The translations under genes were made by a program, and so were the position numbers. Below the pieces are notes generated by a model. That model saw only the letters and a list, made by a program, of their open reading frames with translations, made no database searches and had not been told where the DNA came from. This document shows, piece by piece, positions 42,101 to 49,700 of a stretch of 64,000 bases of DNA. Position 1 is the stretch's first letter. Each line of letters begins with the position of its first letter. The stretch covers positions 434,001-498,000 of the forward strand of contig BROG01000476.1 in assembly GCA_030159075.1 (NCBI GenBank), in the 5' to 3' direction. The stretch comes from Atrina japonica. Taxonomy: Eukaryota; Mollusca; Bivalvia; Pterioida; Pinnidae.

Positions 42101-44547
42101 TCCAGTCAAGAACCTTTCCCATGTTCCCATATTGCTTTAGTTTATAAATAAGTAAATTGTGTGACACTTTGTCAAACGGTTTGCAAAGTCCAAATAAATG
42201 ACATCAACTGGTTTTCCTTCATCAATGGAGTTTGACTAGTCTTCTAGTGCTTCTAGGAGTTGAGTGGTACATGGTCTCCCTGATCTAAATCTGTGTTGTT
42301 GGTTAATAATGAGATTGTTTTCATTGAAGTGATCTAAAATTTGATCTCAAACAATTCTTTGGAGCAAATATCTGGTACATCACCACTGATTTTTTAATAG
42401 AATCTTTGGTTTCAACTAGTAGTTTTAGATGGATGTTATCTGGTCTTGGTGACTTGTTGGGTTTGATTTTCTCTATCGTTTTTAGCATCATTTCCTCTTT
42501 TATTTTCAGGTTATGCAAACTACTGGTGTAGTTTTAATGATGTAGTACTAGTACTGCTTGAAGAAGATTAGTTTCAGTTGTAAATACAGTGGAAAAATTG
42601 TTGTTCATAACATTGACTGTTTCTCTATCTGAATTTGTTAAATATCCATCTGCATTCTTAACTCAATGTACAGTTTCCTAACTTTTTGATTGAGTTCTTA
42701 CATACTTCCAGGACTGGTTGGGATTTGAGTTAATACATGTATATCTTGCTAGCATGTGTTTGTGATTAGACTTTGAGGAGCAGACATGGTACATGTATGT
42801 CGCTTGGTTTCTTATTGTCTTATATTTAAGAATTCTTTTTGTTGGCACTTTTGCTCACTGTGTGTTGCTCCATGGCCTCATAGATGACTTCAGCAAAAAA
42901 GCCCAAACAAGATTGTACATCCTGCACATTTTGAGTGTAACAATATCTAGGAAACAATGTATCAATTTGATGCAATACATGTATAAAGAGGTTACCTCTG
43001 TCTACTATATGTTTTTACATTTCTTGGCCGTTTCCTTTGCCCAGGTTTCAATGCAACGCGTTTCAGTGAATCAGTTTTCAATTTATTGATGTGAAATATT
43101 TTTTTTAGGAATTAGTATTGTTTGAGTCATGCAAAAACATTTCTGAAGATCGCCAGACACCCATCTCTAGATTTTGTGTCCAGTGCAGTGAGCATCGTAA
43201 ATTTGTCAACTGTAGATTACCTAATTTCTTTGCATAGCATATCCACAAGTACAATAATTCTCTTTTGCTTCCAATCAATGTTAATTTTTAAAATGTTGTT
43301 AAGGGACTCTGTGTTGTTGTTAGTCCACAATGACTTATCTAGTCTCGCCTTGATCTGCGAATAAAAGTAATAGTACGTCGTGAAAGTGGCATCTTTGTGA
43401 AGAAAGAAACATCGGGTGGCCATGGGTGTCGCTCCTTACCACTCGTATGTTTTAGGTCATCACGAAATATGGACCTAGATTAAATGTTGGATCGATACCT
43501 ATGTGATATGTTTATTTATTTTTTTTTACGAAAAGTCTTAAATCAGCAATACATTGTAGTACTATAGATCATGATATATTATATTTTTCGTGCTCAATTT
43601 TTTGAACAAATAGGTTTTAGTAAATTGTCGAAATCAAATAAAGTATTTCATCAGTCACATTAGAACCTAAGAATCCTTTTGTTTTAGTGTTTCGCTAATA
43701 GAGGGCGAAGCCCTCATATATGTAGAGAAGCTCACATTTATTATTCCTACTACATCTGGGGACCCGCACTACTAATGGTAAAAATTTTGCTCACATCGGG
43801 ACTTTGAGTGTGACATAAACAAAATGTCGGAAATGCAAAGTCATTATTTAAAACTAAAAGCGCATTGCAAAGGAAGTAATAACTAAGAAACGTTTTGTAG
43901 ACCGAGACTTTCCCATAACGACTAGGGTTGTAAATCGAACCCGATCACGAAGCGCCTCCATTATTCTGGTAATGTGATCTGCACGAAATGATGGTTACGC
44001 TGGGATAGAGAAATTTATATAGCATAAAACATATTTGTGCATTTAATTCATGACTAATAAATACCACATAGATTCTATTTAAGTTTTAGCAACAAGGAAA
44101 CGGTCAGCCATTCAATATCTTATTTAAAACAATGAGTGAATGGCCAGGACAATTACGTGATAAAAACACTGAATATTAATCCCTTTTGTGATTCTGTCGT
44201 GTTGCCCCCAGCAGGGGGGCAACATGACGGAATCACCACAGGGATTAACCGAACATGTAAAACTGTTGATGAATGCCTTCGCCCTCTCCATATGTTTACC
44301 TATGAGGCTATGTATTATTTTATAATTAACACATTTCTAACAGATTCTAAATTGCACGGGGCATTGTAGCCTACTTTGAGTTTGAATGATGTTTGTAATG
44401 TGTTTGTTTGGGTAACGTATCCTGCCAATAAATAATTCGAATTTGAAAAAAAAAAACTTTTCTAGATCTATTTACCTTAAAGTGTTGATCTCTATAAGAA
44501 CTGATAGCCGCTGAGCCCTCACGTGTATTTTCTTGTGTGCGAAACAT
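27994..44547 (-). CDS. NCBP2: Nuclear cap-binding protein subunit 2 (CBP20), four coding exons
   Basis: Small subunit of the nuclear cap-binding complex, which binds the m7G cap of RNA polymerase II transcripts together with NCBP1 and promotes splicing, 3' processing and export. Coding exons are 44476-44547, 38908-39089, 35125-35263 and 27994-28083: 483 nt, 160 residues, against 156 in human. All introns are GT-AG and the phases (0, 2, 0) join without error. The single RRM shows RNP2 as LYVGNL (residues 40-45) and RNP1 as GFCFVEYY. The cap-stacking tyrosines are Tyr18 (SYRDQHF) and Tyr41 (LYVGN), equivalent to human Tyr20 and Tyr43. The m7G-contacting block reads [13 protein letters not shown]. 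The C-terminus is the Arg/Gly tail with VRDEYR and GRGGYGK. An in-frame TAG lies 21 nt upstream of the ATG. The first 15 residues ([11 protein letters not shown]...) differ from the usual hydrophobic start, so an alternative 5' exon is possible. Confidence 0.93.
28084..28432. other. NCBP2 intron 3, distal part, with a MITE
   Basis: Holds the 'gcagtcaaacctacattaaa' to 'gtggcctttgtagaaaagtt' element (about 28157-28341). It shares 'acatttgtttactttttata' and 'ggctacttttgcctgtt' with the element at 35531-35737 in intron 2. Up to the LINE insertion site nothing else is seen. Confidence 0.6.
28157..28341. mobile_element. CAGTCAAAC-ended MITE
   Basis: Internal vocabulary of 'aaaggtcac ... ctataaagaccattaa' and 'ttgagtggcctttgtagaaa' makes the ends complementary. 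Same family as 35531-35737 and related in its CAGT(N)AAACCT ends to the mariner-type MITEs at 16477 and 22734. Confidence 0.6.
28433..28449 (+). repeat. 17-bp target-site duplication, left copy
   Basis: aaataaccttgttctca, repeated exactly at 34332-34348, brackets the LINE. Confidence 0.85.
28794..29596 (+). pseudogene. LINE ORF1 (L1-type RNA-binding chaperone), one frameshift
   Basis: The first 79 codons ([19 protein letters not shown]...) lead into a Glu/Lys/Leu coiled coil ([20 protein letters not shown]). A 1-nt loss near 29010-29015 shifts the frame. The coiled coil then continues ([20 protein letters not shown]) into an RRM-like block ([33 protein letters not shown]) and a C-terminal domain ([13 protein letters not shown]) ending at a TGA. 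This coiled coil-RRM-CTD order is that of L1 ORF1p (Transposase_22 family), which binds LINE RNA in the retrotransposition particle. About 265 codons in all, normal for the family. Confidence 0.82.
29597..30514 (+). repeat. LINE inter-ORF spacer with a duplicated (TG)n block
   Basis: 918 bp without coding sense. Two diverged tandem copies (about 29700-29945 and 29950-30225) share 'aaatgacattttgtttgtat', a (TG)n tract (29787-29817; 30072-30117), 'aagtgaatacatgtta' and 'agtgtggatctacctgaatt'. The shorter exact repeat 'tgtgtgtatagatcagtgtt' also occurs twice at 29605-29643. Confidence 0.75.
30515..31362 (+). pseudogene. LINE ORF2, apurinic endonuclease domain, frameshifted
   Basis: Starts [20 protein letters not shown]. 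The exonuclease-endonuclease-phosphatase signature follows in order: SANCQG, FCLQDTH, then after a frameshift near 30815-30880 [32 protein letters not shown] and GYRSDHS. These are the metal and catalytic blocks of the L1-clade target-nicking endonuclease. After '[10 protein letters not shown]' the frame ends, and much of the linker normally present before the RT is missing. Confidence 0.82.
31553..33858 (+). pseudogene. LINE ORF2, reverse transcriptase and C-terminal Cys/His domain, broken
   Basis: RT motifs appear across several frames: [56 protein letters not shown], then an in-frame TGA at 32087-32089, then [12 protein letters not shown] with the catalytic YADD. Frameshifts follow near 32290 and 32605. 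The last frame (32617-33858, about 413 codons) is intact and contains [19 protein letters not shown], the C-x2-C-x8-H-x4-C Cys/His motif typical of L1/Tx1-group ORF2 ends, and a TAA stop. The long intact C-terminus against a damaged centre suggests moderate age. Confidence 0.83.
34332..34348 (+). repeat. 17-bp target-site duplication, right copy
   Basis: Exact match to 28433-28449, directly after the LINE's A-rich tail. Confidence 0.85.
34640..34995 (+). mobile_element. tRNA-derived SINE, family B
   Basis: Head with B box GAGTTCGAGTCC, then 'tgtcacagtaggtgtcagca', 'gttaaagaaccctca', 'agcataggccaaaatttgaa', 'caccagcatttggtgacgtc' and an A-rich tail ending (A)15. Copies of the body are at 45965 and, inverted, at 60190. 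Confidence 0.72.
35125..35263 (-). CDS. NCBP2: NCBP2 exon 3
   Basis: Acceptor AACCTTTAG, donor CAG|GTAAAG. Codes [20 protein letters not shown], then [20 protein letters not shown] and GKSGGQ, which aligns without gaps to the second half of the CBP20 RRM and the start of its Gly/Arg tail. The Asp-Trp-Asp triplet supplies m7G contacts. Confidence 0.95.
35531..35737. mobile_element. CAGTCAAA-ended MITE (second copy)
   Basis: acagtcaaagttgctttaaa ... ggcctttatagacacatttg, actga: complementary ends, interior shared with 28157-28341. Confidence 0.6.
35821..37618. repeat. 30-bp minisatellite, about 60 copies, in NCBP2 intron 2
   Basis: Unit tgacagtactggtataaagt, tattaatagg. Units differ mainly at ta(t/c)aa(a/t)g, att(a/g)a(t/c)agg. 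The unit length is a multiple of three and has no stop in several frames on either strand, so long open frames (up to 403 codons of a ten-residue repeat) appear by construction. The register breaks near 37014 and 37236. Larger duplicated blocks are visible. Confidence 0.95.
37619..38907. other. NCBP2 intron 2, unique-looking part
   Basis: No coding frame. A poly(A)-rich segment at 38195-38230 and 'aaaggggcattagctgtact' / 'acagcttatgcccctttaaa' at 37868-38250 form the ends of a possible ~380-bp inverted-repeat element. Confidence 0.4.
37866..38252. mobile_element. Probable MITE with 'AAAGGGGCAT' ends
   Basis: tttaaaggggcattagctgt at the left and acagcttatgcccctttaaa at the right are inverted copies with one or two mismatches. 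The interior is AT-rich and non-coding. Confidence 0.65.
38908..39089 (-). CDS. NCBP2: NCBP2 exon 2
   Basis: Acceptor TTTGTTTTACAG, donor GA|GTATCC (phase 2, completed by A at the start of exon 3 to give Glu). Codes [60 protein letters not shown] and Glu. Contains RNP2, RNP1 and the second cap-stacking tyrosine. Confidence 0.95.
39207..40024. mobile_element. Inverted-repeat element with an internal ~0.4-kb tandem duplication
   Basis: Ends are tgacctatcaccaa on the left and ttggcgataggtca on the right. The inside is two diverged copies sharing 'cgtcattcaattg', 'gttaagcatccaccctgatt', 'aatagaaataaatggc', 'aacatgccaaggtaccccga' and 'catatcccg(g)ttaccagttt'. It sits 118 bp from NCBP2 exon 2, in intron 1. 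Confidence 0.65.
40340..41065 (-). pseudogene. CR1/jockey-type LINE, 3' part of RT, left of inserted transposon
   Basis: Minus-strand codons include [20 protein letters not shown] and [10 protein letters not shown], the usual C-terminal wording of CR1/jockey-like RT proteins, and [10 protein letters not shown] next to the insertion point. Several frameshifts. Together with 41811-42990 it is one old LINE copy, antisense relative to the plus strand and sense with NCBP2. Confidence 0.75.
41066..41810. mobile_element. 745-bp TIR DNA transposon (Harbinger-like, TAA duplication) inserted in the LINE
   Basis: Ends read GGCCTAAAATAAAAAGTGTT, GTGTTTCC(A/G)CTTTC inward from both sides, about 34 bp with one mismatch. 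A further 'aatagggtcggtcgg' block lies near each end, in direct orientation. TAA is duplicated at 41063-41065 and 41811-41813. Removing the element and one TAA rejoins the LINE frame. A 3-bp TWA duplication with GG-ending TIRs fits PIF/Harbinger. No transposase is encoded, only a Cys-rich ORF. Confidence 0.82.
41187..41582 (-). CDS. Cys-rich putative zinc-binding protein carried by the TIR element
   Basis: An intact 131-codon frame from [20 protein letters not shown] to a TAG/TAA stop at the low end. It has paired Cys motifs: CVEC (residues 4-7), a single Cys in [10 protein letters not shown], another in [17 protein letters not shown], and [10 protein letters not shown] near the C-terminus. 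This looks like one or two treble-clef or ribbon-type zinc sites. From memory, similar Cys-rich domains with 'PR..YS..KL' and 'YTCG' occur at the ends of transposon-encoded proteins in cnidarians and molluscs; I cannot name the family. It fills most of the element between the TIRs and may be the last exon of a longer transposon gene. Confidence 0.6.
   Translation of the reverse strand: MVNCVECRKPRVYYSALKLSGRQQMAVALSTSEFDYTCGAPLADPTLTILQRVAIRRKISCAHPIEVSFYGGTLQLDTNTTCCRCGGGDGEVDAGLKTHYKTVLPLCAECKSAGHATVFMRLYGKGKKINV
41811..42990 (-). pseudogene. CR1/jockey-type LINE, RT core, right of inserted transposon
   Basis: Reading leftwards on the minus strand: [40 protein letters not shown], then [45 protein letters not shown] with the catalytic FADD, and [12 protein letters not shown] at the junction. 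The order and spacing are those of CR1/jockey RTs. Frameshifts and stops separate the blocks. The endonuclease is not seen, so it is 5'-truncated. Confidence 0.78.
43095..43435 (-). pseudogene. MULE-type transposase fragment
   Basis: The minus frame reads [20 protein letters not shown] then [20 protein letters not shown], an in-frame stop, and further in-frame residues. The W-T-N-N-N-x-E-S-x-N block is a recurrent motif downstream of the catalytic domain in metazoan MULE-like transposases with SWIM fingers. Only this piece remains, in NCBP2 intron 1. Confidence 0.5.
44173..44248. mobile_element. 76-bp foldback
   Basis: ttaatcccttttgtgattct, gtcgtgttgccccc, loop, gggggcaacatgac, ggaatcaccacagggattaa: arms of about 35 bp with few mismatches. 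Confidence 0.75.
44476..44547 (-). CDS. NCBP2: NCBP2 exon 1 (start codon)
   Basis: ATG at 44547-44545, 24 codons ending SYRDQHFK, donor AAG|GTAAAT in phase 0. SYRDQHF is the conserved N-terminal CBP20 segment that folds over the cap. The upstream in-frame TAG and the exact phase match with exon 2 support the start. Confidence 0.85.
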
Positions 44548-46667
44548 AACCGCTTTATTTCTTTCCTACATACGCGTTAAGATTCATCAGCTACCCTCTG
44601 AAGTTTTCTATTCAGGCGGAGCGAAGGTATACGAGGATTGCCGAAAGTCTTTTTCCGGTGAGGTCTCTTAAAATCCCTATTTCGAACCCGAACAAATTAA
44701 TCAGTTGATTAAAAAAACCGAAGCGTCACTTTTCATGCAAGGCATGGTTTTGTTTACATTTTTTTTACTCCAGGATAAACCATTAACAAAAATATTTATA
44801 TTAATCTCCGTTTTTATTTATTTATTCAAGTTGTCTATGGATTAAACAAGGCATTATCGGGATCGTCCTACAATTTTCTACTTTCAATTTAGAATCCTAA
44901 CGTAAACCGTTTTGGACATATACAACAGGGAAAAGCAACGAGAAGCGACACAAGGGAATGCGTAAGCTCTCACTGGATTGATTGAATCGTTTTTAAAAGT
45001 ACTAAATTAATATTATCGAAAGGCTCTAGGTCTGAATTGAGGAAATGTCAGATCTAATATTCTACAGAAATACTGTAATATACAGTCACAGTGAGAAATA
45101 GATTTCTGCTATAATAATACATGTACTAAAGTTGTTTCAATATCAAATAATATGAATAATGATACTGTAGTTTGGAAGACCTAATCCATTTGGGGATTCT
45201 TTTGTGGGCCAGTGTATTATATTAAACTTTTGTGACCAGCTCAGTTCAAGATAACTTTAAACAGTAAATACCTTGGTGACAGACAGAAAATGGGTATTCT
45301 GTTGTTTGTAGACATACATTGTATTTTTCTTCTTCTACAAGTTGGACAGAATTTAATGAAATTTGTTGGCTGTATTTTGATGTTACTATTTTATGAAGGA
45401 ATTATTCCCCTACAATCCTTGATTGAAGGTAATAGTCAGGCAGTCCTTCTTGGAGAGAATGTTTTTTATACACACCTCGCATTGCCTGCTCTCCTCCTTG
45501 TATGCTTGTGTGTGCGTGTGTGCATGCATGCACTGGAGGGTGTGTAATACATCTGTTTATTTGGGAATAGATTATACCACCAGCTACTTTAATGTGCCTC
45601 AGAGATTCAAAATTCTTTTTTAGATGCTGAAGCCTGGGGATTGGAGAGTGAATTTCTGGCAAGTCCAATTGAGAAATTTCAAAGTCTATGCTGAATTTTG
45701 TTTGTACGTAATACTGTAAAATTAAATGAATGCATCTAAATGCCAAGTCCGAAACCCGACTGAACCAAGTCCCAGACTTTGGACTTAGGGAATTTTGAAC
45801 TCATGGTGCCTGTTCAATGAGATATACTAACACATATAATCTGTATGCCTTTTTTTTCTTTCTATACAAACAACATTTTGTTCATAGTTGCTAATATAAT
45901 CTGCACATAGCACAAGTTTAATCCAACTGATACATGTTGTACCTGTTATTTTTTCGATTTGAATGTTCCCTTGTCACAGTAGGTGTTGTTGGCTCGTTAA
46001 AGAACCCTCACTGCTCAAAGGCCGAAAGTGATGAGCATAGGCCAAAATTTGAATCCATTCACCAGCATTTGGTGACGTCTCCATAAAAAAAAAAAAGATT
46101 CTTGAGTGTGGCGTTAAAGAACAATAAATAAACAAACATCAATTTGAATGTTGACGGCTTCATATTTGTTCAGTACTCCAGTCACCAAAGTATTTATGGT
46201 TTAAAATCGTCTTAAAACAAGTCTATTGCACCATAATAAAAAAGCCCAAAATATAATCCCCAAAGAGATTAAGGAAGACACAGATCTGTAGTAATAGGAC
46301 AAAAGTGAGTCTTTGAAAATGAATTTCACTATATAACCTCAGTAATTCTGCTTTTGTTTGATTTTCTCTTCAGAATATCTTATTGATTCCACAGGCTAAG
46401 TATTGATATGAAGTCTGATATTCATACTATACTATTAACATCACACATGTTCATCTACATCCATCTCCCTATCGCATACTGGACGATACTGTTTTACAAA
46501 TACCGGTAACTTTAGTACATTTGCACTAATTTTGATTGGGTTTTTGACATTGTTCATAGAATGGGGAGAACTACATGTACAAATACTAAAAAAACATTTT
46601 TCTCTTCGGGTACTCTTGAAACTAAAGTTCTTCAAATTATTCAAATGTTCTTCTGTACTTTCAGGCC
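44548..46667. promoter_or_regulatory. Divergent intergenic region between NCBP2 and PIGZ
   Basis: 2.1 kb between two start codons on opposite strands. The 150 bp next to NCBP2 have more CpG than the surroundings and no TATA box. The PIGZ side contains a family B SINE body (45965-46135), and a 3' splice-site-like ctttcag ends 3 bp before its ATG, so the PIGZ transcription start is probably further upstream. Promoter function is inferred from position only. Confidence 0.4.
45965..46135 (+). mobile_element. SINE family B, body and tail
   Basis: cccttgtcacagtaggtgtt, 'gttaaagaaccctcactgct', 'gagcataggccaaaatttga', 'caccagcatttggtgacgtc', A run, and 'gagtgtggcgttaaagaaca'. The tRNA-like head is missing. 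Confidence 0.7.
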
Positions 46668-46782
46668 ATGAGTAATAAGATGTGGTATTTGCTGGTGCTG
46701 TTGCGACTGCTATTAGTGCTTCTTCCACAAACTGGTTATATCCATCCTGATGAGTTCTTCCAAACAGTGGAAGTCGTTGCAG
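46668..46782 (+). CDS. PIGZ: PIGZ exon 1 (N-terminus, HPDE motif)
   Basis: [20 protein letters not shown] then [18 protein letters not shown], donor GCAG|GTACAT in phase 1. A possible acceptor (ctttcag) lies 3 bp before the ATG, suggesting a non-coding exon upstream. Confidence 0.85.
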
Positions 46783-49700
46783 GTACATTGTATTCATAAA
46801 TACACATACTGGTTTAACCAGTGGTTTAACATCAGTAAACGAAGCAATATTATTCAAATGTTGTATTTTAAATGATACTGTATATACACAATGTAGACAA
46901 AACTACACATATGTTTCTATCTATATAATCAGATTGCATGAGATCGTTGTGAACGAGAGCATACATGTAGCTTGAGCTGTATTCGTCCGCTACATTGCTC
47001 GATCAAAGTTAATGATATGATAGAGGAATTTGTGTGGTTTTGTATTTAATATAATGTATGTTCTTATTTATTTAATTGTGAAGACAAATTAAAAATTCAT
47101 TCTTCTTTTAATGACTCCATCAAATATTTTGAATTTAGAAAAGTATAGGTTGTTCTGATGGAATTTCTGTTTCCCGCTGTAGTGCACTACAACATTATGT
47201 ATTGCACGGGTGTACTGAACTCTGTATTATAGATAAATTGTATGATTACACATGCATGTAATAAATATATATAAGTATAGATGGTCACACACACACACAC
47301 ACATAAACCACACATGCACATAAGTGTTACTTAAGACATACACACACAAGCTAAACTACACAAACCATGATGTATACTTAGATATTTAGACAATAATTTT
47401 GCATACATCTGGTAAGATAAGATGCTTAAACATCAGTTTTGTGACTATTGCTTTATCAGTCCTTTCTGAGATTTAAATCTTTGATATCTTGTTCTGTAGT
47501 AGCTACTCTATATATTGGTATAAGTACAGAGGGACATTGTACACAGGTAAAATTGTACAAAAGTTGCATCATGTGACACTTTAGCTCACCTGAGCCAAAT
47601 TCTCAAGTGACCTATTGTGATCACTCCCCATCGGACCATCCGTAAACTTTTCATACTTTTTACAAAACTTAATAGAAAGCAAGTTTGTAGTTTTCAGTTA
47701 GAGTGGCGCAGGGGTGGATCTAAGGTTGGGCAAAATAGATCCCACAAGGTACCCCTGTTTAAAAATCATCTGAACCGCTGCATAAATTGAAAAACTGAAA
47801 TTCAATTTTTAGAATTTTTTAATGAATTTCTTAAGATAAAACAAGAGGCCCAAGAGGCCCTCAATCGCTCACCTGAGAACCATCTACAAATGTGAAAAGA
47901 AGACCAAGTAGAATATGTACATGTAGGCTGATCTGGCCAAAAAAACATAAATATTAGTTTTAAGAAATTCATAAAAAAAAGTTCTAGAGATTAAAAACAG
48001 CAAAAATTCTTGCTCAAAAACATTTCTTTGACTATATACAACTTACAAGTAAAACACATTAATGTATCAAAGTGAATGCAAGGAGAGATAATTTTGGAAA
48101 TAATGCAAAAATGAATGAAAATGACAATGTCTGAAAAGACCTCAAAAACGTGTCAAAAATTCATATTCTGATTTCTATGAAAAATAATAACTTGAATCAT
48201 AAATCCATGTAAATCACTCAGAAACAATCCATTTTTCAATTCATGCAGCGATTCTGGAGAAGAAGATTTTTAAACAGGGTTACCTTATGGGACCTATTTT
48301 GGCCCACCCCATAACCACCCCTCAGCTGATCTAGCTGAAAACTAAAGACTTCATAAAGTTTTGTCAAAATTCTTTCAGTGGTTTTGAAACAACAGTTGAT
48401 AGTGTGAAAAATGCAACCTCACCTTCGTTTTTTGCAATCTTAAAAAAATCATAAAAATTCTAAAAATTACATTTCAGCAAAATTCTTGCACTAAAACATT
48501 TCTTCAACAAATTACAATTAAAACACATTAAATGGATGCTTAAGAGTGAATGCTAGGGGAGATAATGAGAAAATCATGCAAAAATGAATGAAAATGATTG
48601 GCTCAGGTGAGCTAAAAAAAACGGAGGGGTGTAATTTTATTCACATGGTCAGCTTGTTCTTGGAAACAACTGAAGGGATTTTGATAAAACTTAACAGAAA
48701 CAAGTACTCATGGTCCTCTAACATATTTATCTTTGTATAACAGATCAGCCTACATATTTTTCTTGGTCTTCTTTCCACATTTGTAGATGGTAATCAGGTG
48801 AACGAATTGGGCCCATTTGAGCATCTTGTTTATTGAAAAAGTATAACTTGCTCATACAGTCCAACCTAAGAAAAAGAGGGTGAACAGTGTTTTGTGATGA
48901 AAAAAATATATATATCTCAGATATAAGATCAAATGCCTGTCACTAGCAATAGCTAGCTAGGTGAGGGGTATATTTATCCATACACAAATTGCTGCATAAA
49001 GACTTATCTGTAGATTAGGTTGAAATTACAGTGAAACCAATGAAAAGTTATAGAGCATGCATATTGAATAGATATATTTAAAACTATGATTATCACTATC
49101 AGTAAACATTTCTTCAGTATTAATATTTGAGTTTAAAGCTGTAAAAAAACTTTGATTTGTTTATATGTAATAATTTTTTTTTTGCAGGTGATGTATTCAA
49201 GGTGAATGTTTTTCGTACCTGGGAATTTTCATCTGCAATAAGAAGTATCATTCCCCCATATTTAATGGCAGCTCCTGTATTTTGTCTACAAAATGTTGGG
49301 ATGAATTATCTCCCTTTTCTGAACTCTACCTATTTCACACTTGTTTTGCCGAGGTGTGTTATGTTTTTATGTAGCCTGGTAGTTGACTACACTGTTTGGT
49401 ACATTGCCTCATTAGAAGGTTTCGATAAAGATACAGGATTGATGCTTGTTGCCTCATCTTACACTACTGTCATATTTCTCACACGAACCTTTACCAACTC
49501 TGCGGAAACTATCATCTTCTCGGGTCTACTTGTATTGATATATAAGCAGAAAGAACGATTAGTCACAATGCAGAAATCTGAAGGCTGTGATAATTTGAAA
49601 ATCAGAAAGTGTGGCTATGGGAGGATGTCTTTGAAAAAGTTCAGAGAAAAATATAAAAATGCTGAAGTTTCAACTGAACAACTAACACCTGTTTCAAACA

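Larger units (their letters stand above)
46783..49187. other. PIGZ intron 1, dominated by two interlocking inverted-repeat elements
   Basis: 2,405 bp, GT-AG. Holds a (CA)n tract at 47287-47304 and the two TIR elements listed separately. Confidence 0.8.

Noticed and set aside
44548..46660. An NCBP2AS2-like small ORF, which in human lies next to NCBP2
   Set aside because: I looked on both strands for a short Arg/Leu/Ala-rich frame near the NCBP2 start and found none; the frame at 45290-45547 is hydrophobic noise running into a TG tract.
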